From NCBI RefSeq assembly GCF_018866325.1, contig NZ_CP076457.1:6049001-6113000 (forward strand): DNA of 64,000 nt, written 5' to 3'. Source of the stretch: Streptomyces sp. YPW6 (GTDB lineage: Bacteria > Actinomycetota > Actinomycetes > Streptomycetales > Streptomycetaceae). Within the stretch, counting starts at the first letter, position 1; each line of letters begins with the position of its first letter. Under the pieces are notes generated by a model. The model had not been told where the DNA came from. It worked only from the letters and a program-made list of their open reading frames with translations, and did not search any database. A program made the translations under genes and the position numbers. Below, in pieces: positions 8,901 through 17,421 of this stretch.

Positions 8901-9640
8901 TAGATCAGCACCGGACGGACACCGTCGCGGGCAGCGCTCACTTCGCCTTCACCGACCGGTGGGGCGGAGTGAGCGCCGCTCCGTACGGCGAACTCAACCT
9001 CGGCGGCGCGGTCGGAGACGACCCCGCCGCCGTCGGCGCGAACCGGGAGCGTGCCGCGCGCGAGCTCGGCATCGACCCGGAGCTCGTCGTCTGGATGAAC
9101 CAGGTGCACGGGCGGGACGTCGCGGTCGTGGACGGGCCCTGGGGTACGGACGCGGAGATTCCGGCCGTGGACGCGGTGGTGACCGCCCGGCGCGGACTGC
9201 CGCTCGCGGTCCTGACCGCCGATTGCACCCCCGTCCTGCTCGCCGACCCGGTCGCCGGAGTCGTCGGAGCGGCGCACGCGGGGCGGCCGGGACTGGTCGC
9301 CGGAGTCGTCCCGGCCGCGGTCGAGGCCATGGTCGCGCTCGGCGCACGCCCTTCCCGGATCGTCGCGCACACCGGACCGGCCGTCTGCGGTCGGTGCTAC
9401 GAAGTGCCCGAGGCGATGCGGACCGAGGTGGCCGAGGCCGTCCCCGGCGCCTGGTCGGAGACCAGCTGGGGCACCCCGGCGGTGGACGTCACCGGCGGAG
9501 TCCACGCCCAGCTCGCCGCTCTCGGCGTGACGGACCGGCACTCCTCGTCGTCCTGCACCCTCGAATCGGGCGACCACTTCTCGTACCGCCGCGACCGCAC
9601 CACCGGGCGGCTCGCCGGATATGTCTGGCTGGACGGATAG
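8897..9640 (+). CDS. pgeF: PgeF/YlmD-family protein (multicopper-polyphenol-oxidoreductase-like, DUF152)
   Basis: Member of the YfiH/YlmD family, 247 residues, GTG start in a GTGA overlap with ftsZ. Family hallmarks are WMNQVHGRDV (first metal-ligand histidine), TADCTPVLLAD with the conserved Cys, and GAAHAGRPGLVAG with the second His, plus the C-terminal DRHSSSSCTLES and FSYRRDRTTGR. Described activities in this family include purine nucleoside phosphorylase/adenosine deaminase and removal of mis-added L-Ser in UDP-MurNAc (PgeF); the latter suits its place in a cell-wall operon. The precise role here is inferred. Confidence 0.85.
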   Translation: MIDQHRTDTVAGSAHFAFTDRWGGVSAAPYGELNLGGAVGDDPAAVGANRERAARELGIDPELVVWMNQVHGRDVAVVDGPWGTDAEIPAVDAVVTARRGLPLAVLTADCTPVLLADPVAGVVGAAHAGRPGLVAGVVPAAVEAMVALGARPSRIVAHTGPAVCGRCYEVPEAMRTEVAEAVPGAWSETSWGTPAVDVTGGVHAQLAALGVTDRHSSSSCTLESGDHFSYRRDRTTGRLAGYVWLDG

Positions 9641-9643
9641 GGC

Positions 9644-10363
9644 ATGACGGACCGTAAGGCTCACATCGCGGCGAATCTCGCACAGGTGGAGGAGAGGATC
9701 GTCTCCGCCTGCGCCGCCGCGGGGCGCGAGCGGGAGGACGTGACCCTGATCGTGGTCACCAAGACCTACCCCGCGAGCGATGTGCGGATCCTGCATCAAC
9801 TCGGTGTGCGCCATGTCGCGGAGAATCGTGACCAGGACGCCGCGCCCAAGGCCGCCGCTTGTGCGGATCTTTCGCTGACATGGCACTTTGTCGGACAACT
9901 GCAGACGAACAAGGTTCGCTCCGTGACCGGTTATGCCGATGTGGTGCAGTCGGTGGACCGCGCCAAGCTGGTCACCGCTCTCTCCGCCGCGGCGGTGCGC
10001 GGGGACCGTGAACTCGGCTGTCTGATCCAGGTCGCCCTGGACGCGGAGAGCGGTGAGCGCGGTGAGCGCGGCGGTGTCGCACCGGACGGGGTCGAGGAGT
10101 TGGCGGCCGCGGTCGCGTCCGCCCCCGGACTCAGGCTCGACGGGCTGATGACCGTGGCGCCGCTGGCCGGGGAGTACGCCGGCCGGCAACGGGCCGCGTT
10201 CGACCGGCTGATGGAAATCTCATCCCGCCTGCGCACCGGTCATCCGGCTGCGAACATGGTCTCCGCAGGTATGAGCGGGGATCTGGAGGACGCGGTGGCG
10301 GCCGGAGCGACACATGTACGCGTCGGTACGGCGGTACTCGGAGTCCGACCCCGGCTCGGGTAA
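9644..10363 (+). CDS. ylmE: YggS/YlmE-family pyridoxal-phosphate homeostasis protein
   Basis: PLP-binding TIM-barrel protein (239 residues) with no known catalytic reaction; it controls free PLP and amino acid pools. The PLP lysine lies in TLIVVTKTYPASDV (about residue 36); WHFVGQLQTNK, the QSVDR segment, and MSAGMSGDLEDAVAAGATHVRVGTAV with the phosphate-binding loop are all present. One stretch near position 10050 encodes a duplicated GER pair in a loop. Only three bases separate it from pgeF, and the ylmD-ylmE-sepF-ylmG-divIVA order is conserved in Gram-positive bacteria. Confidence 0.92.
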   Translation: MTDRKAHIAANLAQVEERIVSACAAAGREREDVTLIVVTKTYPASDVRILHQLGVRHVAENRDQDAAPKAAACADLSLTWHFVGQLQTNKVRSVTGYADVVQSVDRAKLVTALSAAAVRGDRELGCLIQVALDAESGERGERGGVAPDGVEELAAAVASAPGLRLDGLMTVAPLAGEYAGRQRAAFDRLMEISSRLRTGHPAANMVSAGMSGDLEDAVAAGATHVRVGTAVLGVRPRLG

Positions 10364-10488
10364 CGTCGCGAAGCAAGTCGGACCACAGCAGAAAATATGG
10401 TCATTCCCACTTCTGGCGGGCAGACCACAGTGGATCGCGGGCACTTGGTGACGAATGCCGATCCACCACAGAGCGGAGGACTCGGAGC

Positions 10489-11118
10489 ATGGCCGGCGCG
10501 ATGCGCAAGATGGCGGTCTACCTCGGCCTCGTGGAGGACGATGGGTACGACGGTCCGGGGTTCGACCCCGATGACGAATTCGAACCTGAGCCGGAGCCCG
10601 AGCGCGACCGGCGGCGACACCAGCCCCCGCACCAGGTGGAGCGGGAGAGGGAGCGCGAGCGCGAAAGGGACGAACCGGTGCGAGTGGTGCAGCCGCCCGC
10701 TCAGCGTGAGCCGGTTCAGCTGCCTGCGGAAACCGTGCGACCCGCCCGGATCGCACCCGTGGCATCCATCACACCAGAACGTCCGAACATGGAGAAGAAC
10801 GCACCGGTGATCATGCCCAAGGCCGTGTCCGAGCGGGAGCCGTACCGCATCACCACGCTCCACCCCAGGACCTACAACGAGGCCCGTACCATCGGGGAAC
10901 ACTTCCGCGAGGGCACTCCGGTGATCATGAACCTCACGGAGATGGACGATACGGACGCGAAGCGACTTGTCGACTTTGCCGCGGGACTCGTCTTCGGTCT
11001 CCATGGCAGCATTGAACGCGTGACGCAGAAGGTGTTCCTGTTGTCGCCTGCTAACGTCGATGTCACGGCGGAGGACAAGGCCCGCATCGCAGAGGGCGGA
11101 TTCTTCAACCAGAGCTGA
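10489..11118 (+). CDS. sepF: Cell division protein SepF
   Basis: FtsZ membrane-anchor protein of the YlmF/DUF552 family, 209 residues. The short N-terminal MAGAMRKMAVYLGL helix is the likely membrane-targeting amphipathic segment. A charged linker (Glu/Arg-rich, residues about 20-75) precedes the SepF core beginning near YRITTLHPRTYNEA and containing VIMNLTEMDDTDAKRLVDFAAGLVFGLHGSIERV, described here in pieces for length. ATG start with GCGGAGGACTCGGAG upstream. A 125-base gap before it contains three CCACAG words but no clear terminator, so it may have its own promoter. Confidence 0.93.
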   Translation: MAGAMRKMAVYLGLVEDDGYDGPGFDPDDEFEPEPEPERDRRRHQPPHQVERERERERERDEPVRVVQPPAQREPVQLPAETVRPARIAPVASITPERPNMEKNAPVIMPKAVSEREPYRITTLHPRTYNEARTIGEHFREGTPVIMNLTEMDDTDAKRLVDFAAGLVFGLHGSIERVTQKVFLLSPANVDVTAEDKARIAEGGFFNQS

Positions 11119-11139
11119 GAACACGACACCGGGAACGAC

Positions 11140-11175
11140 CCGGCCGCGAGGCCGGAGCCGGCCGCGAGGCCGGAG
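11140..11175 (+). repeat. Two tandem 18-bp repeats, each a GNRA-loop hairpin
   Basis: An 18-base unit beginning CCGGCC-GCGA-GGCCGG is exactly duplicated (11140-11157 and 11158-11175). Each copy can fold into a 6-bp stem closed by a GCGA tetraloop, a particularly stable RNA loop. The pair lies in the 91-base sepF-ylmG gap and may stabilise or process the transcript; function is inferred. Confidence 0.7.
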
Positions 11176-11209
11176 CTGACGAGAGCCAGGGGAGAGGGAA
11201 GCGCGAGAC

Positions 11210-11494
11210 ATGGGCGTCGCACTGGATGTGGTCTATATCGCGCTGATGTGTTTCCTCATCGTGCTGATCTTCCGGCTGGTCATGGACTACGTCTTCCAGT
11301 TCGCACGTTCATGGCAACCCGGCAAGGCGATGGTGGTCGTACTTGAGGCCACCTACACTGTCACCGATCCACCGCTCAAGCTTCTGCGGCGGTTCATCCC
11401 GCCGCTGCGTCTCGGGGGCGTGGCACTCGACCTGTCCTTCTTCGTTCTGATGATCATCGTCTACATCCTGATCAGCGTTGTGGTCAGGTTGTGA
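11210..11494 (+). CDS. ylmG: YggT/YlmG-family membrane protein
   Basis: Small 94-residue integral membrane protein of the YggT family, with two hydrophobic spans (roughly residues 4-25 and 66-90) separated by a polar loop. The family motif is visible as TDPPLKLLRRFIPPLRLGG, where the conserved Asp-Pro and Arg-Arg-Phe-Ile-Pro-Pro occur. It lies between sepF and divIVA, as in other Gram-positives; family members influence division-site or nucleoid arrangement, but the mechanism is not established. A GGAGAGGGAAGC site precedes the ATG. Confidence 0.88.
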   Translation: MGVALDVVYIALMCFLIVLIFRLVMDYVFQFARSWQPGKAMVVVLEATYTVTDPPLKLLRRFIPPLRLGGVALDLSFFVLMIIVYILISVVVRL

Positions 11495-11543
11495 GCGATA
11501 CGGTCTTGCCGACTGCCGACGACTACGTAGAGGTGAAGAAGAG

Positions 11544-12707
11544 ATGCCGTTGACCCCCGAGGACGTGCGGAACAAGCAGTTCACGACCGTCCGCCTCCGA
11601 GAAGGCTATGACGAGGACGAGGTCGATGCCTTTCTCGACGAGGTCGAAGCCGAGCTGACCCGTCTGCTCCGTGAGAACGAGGACCTGCGCGCCAAGCTGG
11701 CCGCTGCTACGCGCGCCGCCGCGCAGAACCAGCAGCAGCAACAGCAGCAGGGTATGCGCAAGCCTCCGGAGCAGCAGCAGGAGCGCCCCGGCGCACCCGT
11801 TCCCGCCGCCATATCTGGACCTCCGCAGCAGCAGCAGCAGCCCCCGCAGATGGGCCCGCCCCAGCTGCCCGGTGGCGCGCCGCAGCTGCCCGCAGGTCCC
11901 AGCGGTCACGGCCCCCAGGGTGGTCACGGCCCCGGTCCGCAGGGACCGCACGGCCCCGGCCCGATGCAGGGCGGCCCCATGGGCGGCCCGATGGGCGGCC
12001 CCATGGGTCAGCACCCCCAGCAGCAGATGCAGCCGCCGCAGATGCAGCAGATGCAGCAGCAGGGTCAGGGGCAGGGTCCCGGGGGCGACAGCGCCGCCCG
12101 CGTCCTCTCCCTCGCGCAGCAGACCGCGGACCAGGCGATCGCGGAGGCCCGTTCCGAGGCCAACAAGATCGTCGGCGAGGCCCGCAGCCGCGCCGAGGGC
12201 CTGGAGCGCGACGCGCGGGCCAAGGCCGACGCCCTGGAGCGGGACGCCCAGGAGAAGCACCGCGTGGCGATGGGCTCGCTGGAGTCGGCCCGCGCGACGC
12301 TGGAGCGCAAGGTCGAGGATCTGCGTGGCTTCGAGCGTGAGTACCGTACGCGGCTGAAGTCCTACCTGGAGAGCCAGCTGCGCCAGCTGGAGACCCAGGC
12401 GGACGACTCGCTCGCCCCGCCGCGGACGCCGGCTGCCGCTTCGCTGCCGCCGTCCCCCTCGCTGGCTCCGGCCGGTGCGGGTGCGATGGGTCACTCCATG
12501 GGCGGCTCGACCCACGGTGGCCACGGCGGCCAGCAGATGGGCAGCGGTCAGTCCATGGGCAGCGGTCCGTCCTACGGCGGTCAGCAGCAGATGTCGCCGG
12601 CCATGACGCAGCCGATGGCGCCGGTGCGGCCGCAGGCGCCGCAGCCGATGCAGCAGCAGGCTCCCTCCCCGATGCGGGGATTCCTGATCGACGAGGACGA
12701 CAACTGA
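11544..12707 (+). CDS. divIVA: Polar growth scaffold DivIVA (Wag31)
   Basis: Coiled-coil scaffold that gathers at hyphal tips and drives polar wall synthesis. ATG at 11544 follows GAAGAAGAG; 387 residues. The N-terminal DivIVA domain (MPLTPEDVRNKQFTTVRLREGYD, then VDAFLDEVEAEL) binds curved membrane. Next comes a low-complexity Gln/Pro/Gly/Met segment (about residues 55-190) typical of Streptomyces DivIVA, then a long Ala/Glu/Arg coiled coil (about 195-290), and a second Gly/Ser/Gln/Met-rich tail ending FLIDEDDN. The low-complexity DNA contains CAG and GGCCCCATGGGC-like repeats. Confidence 0.96.
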   Translation: MPLTPEDVRNKQFTTVRLREGYDEDEVDAFLDEVEAELTRLLRENEDLRAKLAAATRAAAQNQQQQQQQGMRKPPEQQQERPGAPVPAAISGPPQQQQQPPQMGPPQLPGGAPQLPAGPSGHGPQGGHGPGPQGPHGPGPMQGGPMGGPMGGPMGQHPQQQMQPPQMQQMQQQGQGQGPGGDSAARVLSLAQQTADQAIAEARSEANKIVGEARSRAEGLERDARAKADALERDAQEKHRVAMGSLESARATLERKVEDLRGFEREYRTRLKSYLESQLRQLETQADDSLAPPRTPAAASLPPSPSLAPAGAGAMGHSMGGSTHGGHGGQQMGSGQSMGSGPSYGGQQQMSPAMTQPMAPVRPQAPQPMQQQAPSPMRGFLIDEDDN

Positions 12708-12742
12708 GCGGTGCGCGCTCGCTGAGCGCGTAGCCGTCGGCA

Positions 12743-12788
12743 GGCAGAGGGCCGGGCCCCGGGTTTTCCCGGGGCCCGGCCCTCTGCC
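12743..12788 (+). terminator. Strong terminator after divIVA
   Basis: Two perfectly complementary 21-base arms (12743-12763 and 12768-12788) enclose a TTTT loop. No T-tract follows, as is common for Streptomyces terminators. It closes the dcw cluster. Confidence 0.9.
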
Positions 12789-12935
12789 GTGCCTGCGGGG
12801 CGCGGGGTGCGGGCGGGGTGCGCCGTACGGCGGGGCTGCTCCCTCTCTCCCGCCCTCCCCTTCCCGGAACCGGGGCGTTGCCCCAAGCCCCCGTGCCCTC
12901 GTACACAGGGCGGGCGGGGTTCGGGGATATGAAGA

Positions 12936-12967
12936 AGGGCCCGCCGGAGTGTATTCCGGCGGGCCCT
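12936..12967 (-). terminator. Terminator of ileS
   Basis: Thirteen-base arms (12936-12948 and 12955-12967) around a 6-base loop, starting 24 bases beyond the ileS stop. On the minus strand it is followed by a T-rich CTTCTTCAT stretch, consistent with rho-independent termination of ileS. Confidence 0.85.
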
Positions 12968-12991
12968 GCCCCTGGGTGCGGGCTGCTTCCC

Positions 12992-15900
12992 CTACTGCTT
13001 GCGCAGGCGGAACGTCAGGGCCAGACCCTCGTCCTCGAACGGGGTGCCGTACGTGTCGTCCGCCTCGCCCTGTGCGTAGTCCTCGGCGAGGACCTCCTCG
13101 GAGATGAGGGGGGCGTGCTCCACCAGGGCCTCCGCCGTCGCCGGGGAGGTCGTCGTCCAGCGGACGGCGATGCGGTCCGCCACGTCCAGGCCGCTGTTCT
13201 TGCGGGCTTCCTGGATCAGGCGGATCGCGTCACGGGCCAGGCCCGCCCGGCGCAGCTCCGGAGTGATCTCCAGATCCAGGGCCACCGTCGCGCCCGAGTC
13301 CGAGGCGACCGACCAGCCCTCGCGCGGGGTCTCCGTGATGATCACCTCGTCGGGGGAGAGCGTGACCTGCTCGCCCTCCACCTCCACCGACGCCGTGCCT
13401 TCGCGCAGCGCCAGGGAGAGCGCGGCCGCGTCCGCGTTCGCCACGGCCTTGGCCACCGCCTGCACGCCCTTGCCGAACCGCTTGCCCAGCGCCCGGAAGT
13501 TCGCCTTGGCCGTGGTGTCGACCAGCGAGCCGCCCACCTCGGAGAGCGAGGCGAGGGATGTGACGTTCAGCTCTTCGGTGATCTGGGCACGCAGCTCGGG
13601 GGAGAGGGACTCGAAGCCGTTCGCCGCGACGAGTGCGCGGGACAGGGGCTGGCGCGTCTTCACCCCCGATTCGGCGCGCGTCGCCCGGCCCAGCTCCACC
13701 AGGCGGCGCACCAGCGCCATGTGGGAGGAGAGGCCGGGGTCGATCGCCGAAACCTCGGCCCGGGGCCACGACGCCAGGTGCACCGATTCCGGGGCGTCCG
13801 GGGTGACCGGGGCGATCAGGTCCTGCCACACCCGCTCCGTGATGAACGGGACCAGCGGGGCCATCAGCCGGGTCACCGTCTCGACGACCTCGTGCAGTGT
13901 GCGCAGCGCCGCCTTGTCGCCCTGCCAGAAGCGGCGGCGCGAGCGGCGTACGTACCAGTTGGAGAGATCGTCCACGAACGCCGAGAGCAGCTTGCCGGCC
14001 CGCTGGGTGTCGTACCCCTCCATCGCGACGGTCATCTGGTCGACCAGCGCGTTGAGTTCGCTCAGCAGCCAGCGGTCCAGAACCGTGCGGTCGGCCGGGG
14101 CCGGGTCGGCCGCCGACGGGGCCCAGCCGGAGGTACGCGCGTACAGGGCCTGGAAGGCGACCGTGTTCCAGTAGGTCAGGAGCGTCTTGCGGACGACCTC
14201 CTGGATCGTGCCGTGGCCCACCCGGCGTGCCGCCCAGGGGGAGCCGCCCGCCGCCATGAACCACCGCACCGCGTCCGCCCCGTGCTGGTCCATCAGCGGG
14301 ATCGGCTGGAGGATGTTGCCCAGGTGCTTGGACATCTTGCGGCCGTCCTCGGCGAGGATGTGGCCCAGGCAGACCACGTTCTCGTAGGACGACTTGTCGA
14401 AGACCAGCGTGCCGACGGCCATCATCGTGTAGAACCAGCCGCGGGTCTGGTCGATGGCCTCCGAGATGAACTGCGCCGGGTAGCGGCTCTCGAAGATCTC
14501 CTTGTTCTTGTACGGGTAGCCCCACTGCGCGAACGGCATCGAACCCGAGTCGTACCAGGCGTCGATGACCTCCGGGACGCGGTACGCCTCCAGTTGGCAG
14601 TTCTCGTGCGTGCAGGTGAAGGTGATCTCGTCGATGAAGGGGCGGTGGGGATCGAGACCCGACTGGTCCGTGCCCGTGAGTTCCGTCAGTTGCGCGCGCG
14701 AGCCCACGCACGTCAGGTGGTCGTCCTCGCAGCGCCAGACCGGCAGCGGCGTGCCCCAGTAGCGGTTGCGGGACAGCGCCCAGTCGACGTTGTTGTTCAG
14801 CCAGTCGCCGAAGCGGCCGTTCTTGACCGAGTCCGGGAACCAGTTCGTCTTCTCGTTCTCCTGGAGCAGACGGTCCTTGACGGCCGTCGTCCTGATGTAC
14901 CAGGACGGCTGCGCGTAGTAGAGCAGCGCCGTGTGGCAGCGCCAGCAGTGCGGGTAGCTGTGCTCGTACGGGACGTGGCGGAAGAGCTTGCCGCGCGCGT
15001 CCAGGTCAGCGGTGAGCGCTTCGTCGGCCTTCTTGAAGAAGACGCCGCCGACCAGGGGGAGGTCTTCCTCGAACGTGCCGTCCGGGCGGACCGGGTTGAC
15101 CACCGGGAGGCCGTAGGAGCGGCAGACCACGAGGTCGTCGGCGCCGAACGCGGGGGACTGGTGGACCAGACCCGTACCGTCCTCGGTGGTGACGTACTCG
15201 GCGTTGACGACGTAGTGGGCCTCGGCCGGGAAGTCGACCAGCGTGAAGGGGCGCTCGTAGCTCCAGCGCTCCATCTCGGCACCCGTGAACGACTGGCCGG
15301 TCACCTCCCAGCCCTCGCCCAGCGCCTTCTCCACCAGCGGTTCGGCGACGACGAGCTTCTCCTCGCCGTTCGTCGCGACGACGTAGCGGACCTCGGGATG
15401 CGCGGCGACCGCCGTGTTGGAGACCAGGGTCCACGGGGTGGTCGTCCAGACCAGGAGCGCCGCCTCGCCGGCCAGCGGGCCGGAGGTGAGGGGGAAGCGG
15501 ACGAAGACCGAGGGGTCAACGACCGTCTCGTAGCCCTGGGCCAGCTCGTGGTCGGACAGGCCCGTGCCGCAGCGGGGGCACCAGGGGGCGACCCGGTGGT
15601 CCTGCACCAGCAGGCCCTTGTCGAAGATCTGCTGGAGCGACCACCACACGGAGTCCACGTACTCCGGGTCCATCGTGCGGTAGGCGTCGTCCAGGTCGAC
15701 CCAGTAGCCCATGCGGGTCGTCAGCTCGGCGAACGCGTCGGTGTGCCGGGTCACCGACTCACGGCACCGGGCGTTGAACTCGGCGATGCCGAACGCCTCG
15801 ATGTCCTTCTTGCCGTTGAAGCCCAGCTCCTTCTCCACCGCGAGCTCGACCGGCAGGCCGTGGCAGTCCCAGCCCGCCTTCCGGCCGACGTGGTAGCCCT

Positions 15901-16135
15901 GCATCGTGCGGAAGCGGGGGAAGACGTCCTTGAAGACGCGGGCCTCGATGTGGTGGGCGCCCGGCATGCCGTTGGCGGTGGGCGGGCCCTCGTAGAAGAC
16001 CCACTCCGGACGGCCCTCGGACTGGTCGAGGCTCTTGGCGAAGACCTTGTTCTCCCGCCAGAAGTCGAGCACGGCGTGCTCCAGCGCGGGCAGGTCGACC
16101 TGGGCGGGTACCTGGCGGTACTGCGGCGATGTCAT
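12992..16135 (-). CDS. ileS: Isoleucyl-tRNA synthetase IleS
   Basis: Class I aminoacyl-tRNA synthetase charging tRNA-Ile. The start is the ATG of MTSPQYRQVPAQVDLP, preceded by GGAGGAAG; this gives 1047 residues. An in-frame ATG ten codons upstream lies inside the regulatory leader and is rejected. The HIGH region appears as NGMPGAHHIEAR, the KMSKS loop as DGRKMSKHLGN (about residues 600-610), with CP1 editing-domain sequences between (LLVWTTTPWTLVSNTAVAAH). The long, eukaryote-like architecture is the form often associated with mupirocin tolerance; that property is not shown here. It is transcribed alone behind a T-box. Confidence 0.96.
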   Translation of the reverse strand: MTSPQYRQVPAQVDLPALEHAVLDFWRENKVFAKSLDQSEGRPEWVFYEGPPTANGMPGAHHIEARVFKDVFPRFRTMQGYHVGRKAGWDCHGLPVELAVEKELGFNGKKDIEAFGIAEFNARCRESVTRHTDAFAELTTRMGYWVDLDDAYRTMDPEYVDSVWWSLQQIFDKGLLVQDHRVAPWCPRCGTGLSDHELAQGYETVVDPSVFVRFPLTSGPLAGEAALLVWTTTPWTLVSNTAVAAHPEVRYVVATNGEEKLVVAEPLVEKALGEGWEVTGQSFTGAEMERWSYERPFTLVDFPAEAHYVVNAEYVTTEDGTGLVHQSPAFGADDLVVCRSYGLPVVNPVRPDGTFEEDLPLVGGVFFKKADEALTADLDARGKLFRHVPYEHSYPHCWRCHTALLYYAQPSWYIRTTAVKDRLLQENEKTNWFPDSVKNGRFGDWLNNNVDWALSRNRYWGTPLPVWRCEDDHLTCVGSRAQLTELTGTDQSGLDPHRPFIDEITFTCTHENCQLEAYRVPEVIDAWYDSGSMPFAQWGYPYKNKEIFESRYPAQFISEAIDQTRGWFYTMMAVGTLVFDKSSYENVVCLGHILAEDGRKMSKHLGNILQPIPLMDQHGADAVRWFMAAGGSPWAARRVGHGTIQEVVRKTLLTYWNTVAFQALYARTSGWAPSAADPAPADRTVLDRWLLSELNALVDQMTVAMEGYDTQRAGKLLSAFVDDLSNWYVRRSRRRFWQGDKAALRTLHEVVETVTRLMAPLVPFITERVWQDLIAPVTPDAPESVHLASWPRAEVSAIDPGLSSHMALVRRLVELGRATRAESGVKTRQPLSRALVAANGFESLSPELRAQITEELNVTSLASLSEVGGSLVDTTAKANFRALGKRFGKGVQAVAKAVANADAAALSLALREGTASVEVEGEQVTLSPDEVIITETPREGWSVASDSGATVALDLEITPELRRAGLARDAIRLIQEARKNSGLDVADRIAVRWTTTSPATAEALVEHAPLISEEVLAEDYAQGEADDTYGTPFEDEGLALTFRLRKQ

Positions 16136-16421
16136 GTGCGGCTTCCTCCGGCGGATGTCTTCCACTTCCGTCGGAGGGACGAGAGCGTCTCGGCTCCCGC
16201 GGTACCACCCTCCTTGGCCCCGGGCACGGCCCGTGGCCCCCTCATTGGGGTCGCGATGCCGGGTCTAGTGGCCTGGTGCCGGGGGTGTGCCCCGCGTCTC
16301 CTGGCGTTCTTCCGGCGGCTCAGGGGTGATCTTCACACCGCGCTCGCCCCCGGGCTCCCACCGTCCCCGGGTCGCTGCTGGCTGCGTACGGCGCTACTCG
16401 TCCCGTCGATGCCTCTCGCTG
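16136..16421 (-). promoter_or_regulatory. Translational T-box riboswitch of ileS (Ile specifier AUC)
   Basis: On the minus strand the leader carries the exact T-box consensus AGGGTGGTACCGCG (complement of 16198-16211). About 120 bases upstream, the sequence GAAGATCACC places an AUC isoleucine specifier at complement 16328-16330, followed by the purine expected after a specifier. GACGAGTAG at the base of stem I is also present. Downstream, CCTCCG (complement 16172-16177) can pair with CGGAGG of the ribosome-binding site (complement 16145-16150), so uncharged tRNA-Ile would free translation rather than stop termination. This matches the known actinobacterial ileS class. Confidence 0.92.
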
Positions 16422-16427
16422 GGGCCA

Positions 16428-16433
16428 GTGTAC
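16428..16433 (-). promoter_or_regulatory. -10 element of the ileS T-box transcript
   Basis: TACACT on the minus strand, with transcription expected to start about seven bases on, just before the T-box stem I. The -35 region is weak. Confidence 0.5.
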
Positions 16434-16696
16434 GGGGCCGTACGGGCGACGGCCGACCGGTTTATCGGGGGCGCGTGGGCGTGACCCGAGTGGCGGGACG
16501 GGGTACATGCACTTCCCGGCGGGACCCGCGGGCCGGATTACCGGGCGGGGAGCTGGGAACAACGGAGGCAGGCGCGCCACGACCGGACACGGGGGAGGCG
16601 AGTGGGCGGCGTGCCCCGTTGCCGCGGGGCTGGAGTCGATTTATCGTCCCAGCACGATTCGCGAGCAAGATCACAATATGTGAAGGGGCCGCGGCC
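16434..16696. other. Intergenic region between ileS leader and the DksA-like gene
   Basis: About 260 bases separating divergent transcripts. It is less GC-rich near 16640-16680 (TTTATCG, AGATCACAATATGTG), where the promoter of the plus-strand gene is expected. I see no further gene or strong hairpin here. Confidence 0.5.
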
Positions 16697-17362
16697 ATGG
16701 TGGCGAAGAAGGCAGCGAAGAAGACGGTGAAGAAGGCCGCCGCCAAGAAGACCGCGGCCAGGAAGGCGGCGGCCGGCGACAAGCCCGCCGCCTCGAAGAG
16801 CACCGCCAAGAAGACCGCGAAAAAGGCCGCACCGGCGGCCACGGAGGCGGCCCGGGCCGCCGAGCAGACGGGAGCCCCCACGGTGGTAGCCAAGAAGAGC
16901 GCGAGTCGTCCGGCAGCAGGCGCACAGGCCACGGCCCCCGTGCCGCCCGCCCGTGCCGCCGCCCCGGACGAGCTGGCCGTCCGGCCCGGCGAGGATCCCT
17001 GGACGCCCGAGGAGGTCACCGAGGCCCGCACCCTGCTGAGCAGCGAGATCCTGCGGCTCGGCAGTGAGCTGGAGGCCTCCGGCGCGGCCCTCGCCGGGCT
17101 GATGCGGGACTCGGGCGACGGCGCGGGCGACGACGAGGCCGACACCGGCACCAAGAACATCACCCGCGAGCACGAACTGTCGCTCGCCGCCAACGCCCAG
17201 GAGATGCTGGAGCAGACCGAGCGGGCGCTGGCCCGGCTTGAGGCGGGAACGTACGGGCTGTGCGAGATCTGCGGCAAGCCGATCGGCAAGGCGCGCATGC
17301 AGGCCTTCCCCCGGGCGACCCTGTGCGTCGAGGACAAGCAGAAGCAGGAGCGGCGCGGCTGA
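16697..17362 (+). CDS. DksA/TraR-family zinc-finger protein with lysine-rich N-terminal tail
   Basis: ATG at 16697 with GAAGGGG upstream gives 221 residues. Residues 1-55 or so are Lys/Ala repeats (AKKAAKKTVKKAAAKK, AKKTAKKAAP) like histone H1 or HupS tails, suggesting nucleic-acid binding. The C-terminal 110 residues are DksA/TraR-like: helical hairpin, then LEAGTYGLCEICGKPIGKAR and the zinc-finger region. Spacing is C-x2-C-x17-C, but the fourth ligand position is Asp (CVED) rather than Cys. DksA proteins bind the RNA polymerase secondary channel and modulate stringent control. The huge open frame running through it from 12818 is an artefact of GC-rich DNA opposite ileS. Confidence 0.88.
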   Translation: MVAKKAAKKTVKKAAAKKTAARKAAAGDKPAASKSTAKKTAKKAAPAATEAARAAEQTGAPTVVAKKSASRPAAGAQATAPVPPARAAAPDELAVRPGEDPWTPEEVTEARTLLSSEILRLGSELEASGAALAGLMRDSGDGAGDDEADTGTKNITREHELSLAANAQEMLEQTERALARLEAGTYGLCEICGKPIGKARMQAFPRATLCVEDKQKQERRG

Positions 17363-17421
17363 TCCGCACAGGTGTGTCGTACCCTCATCCGAAGGCAGGC
17401 ACCTAGGGTTGAGGGACTTAC

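Noticed and set aside
12818..17362. A 1514-residue plus-strand open frame across ileS
   Set aside because: It is the reverse-complement shadow of ileS and its leader; only its last 221 codons (the DksA-like gene) show family motifs and a ribosome-binding site.
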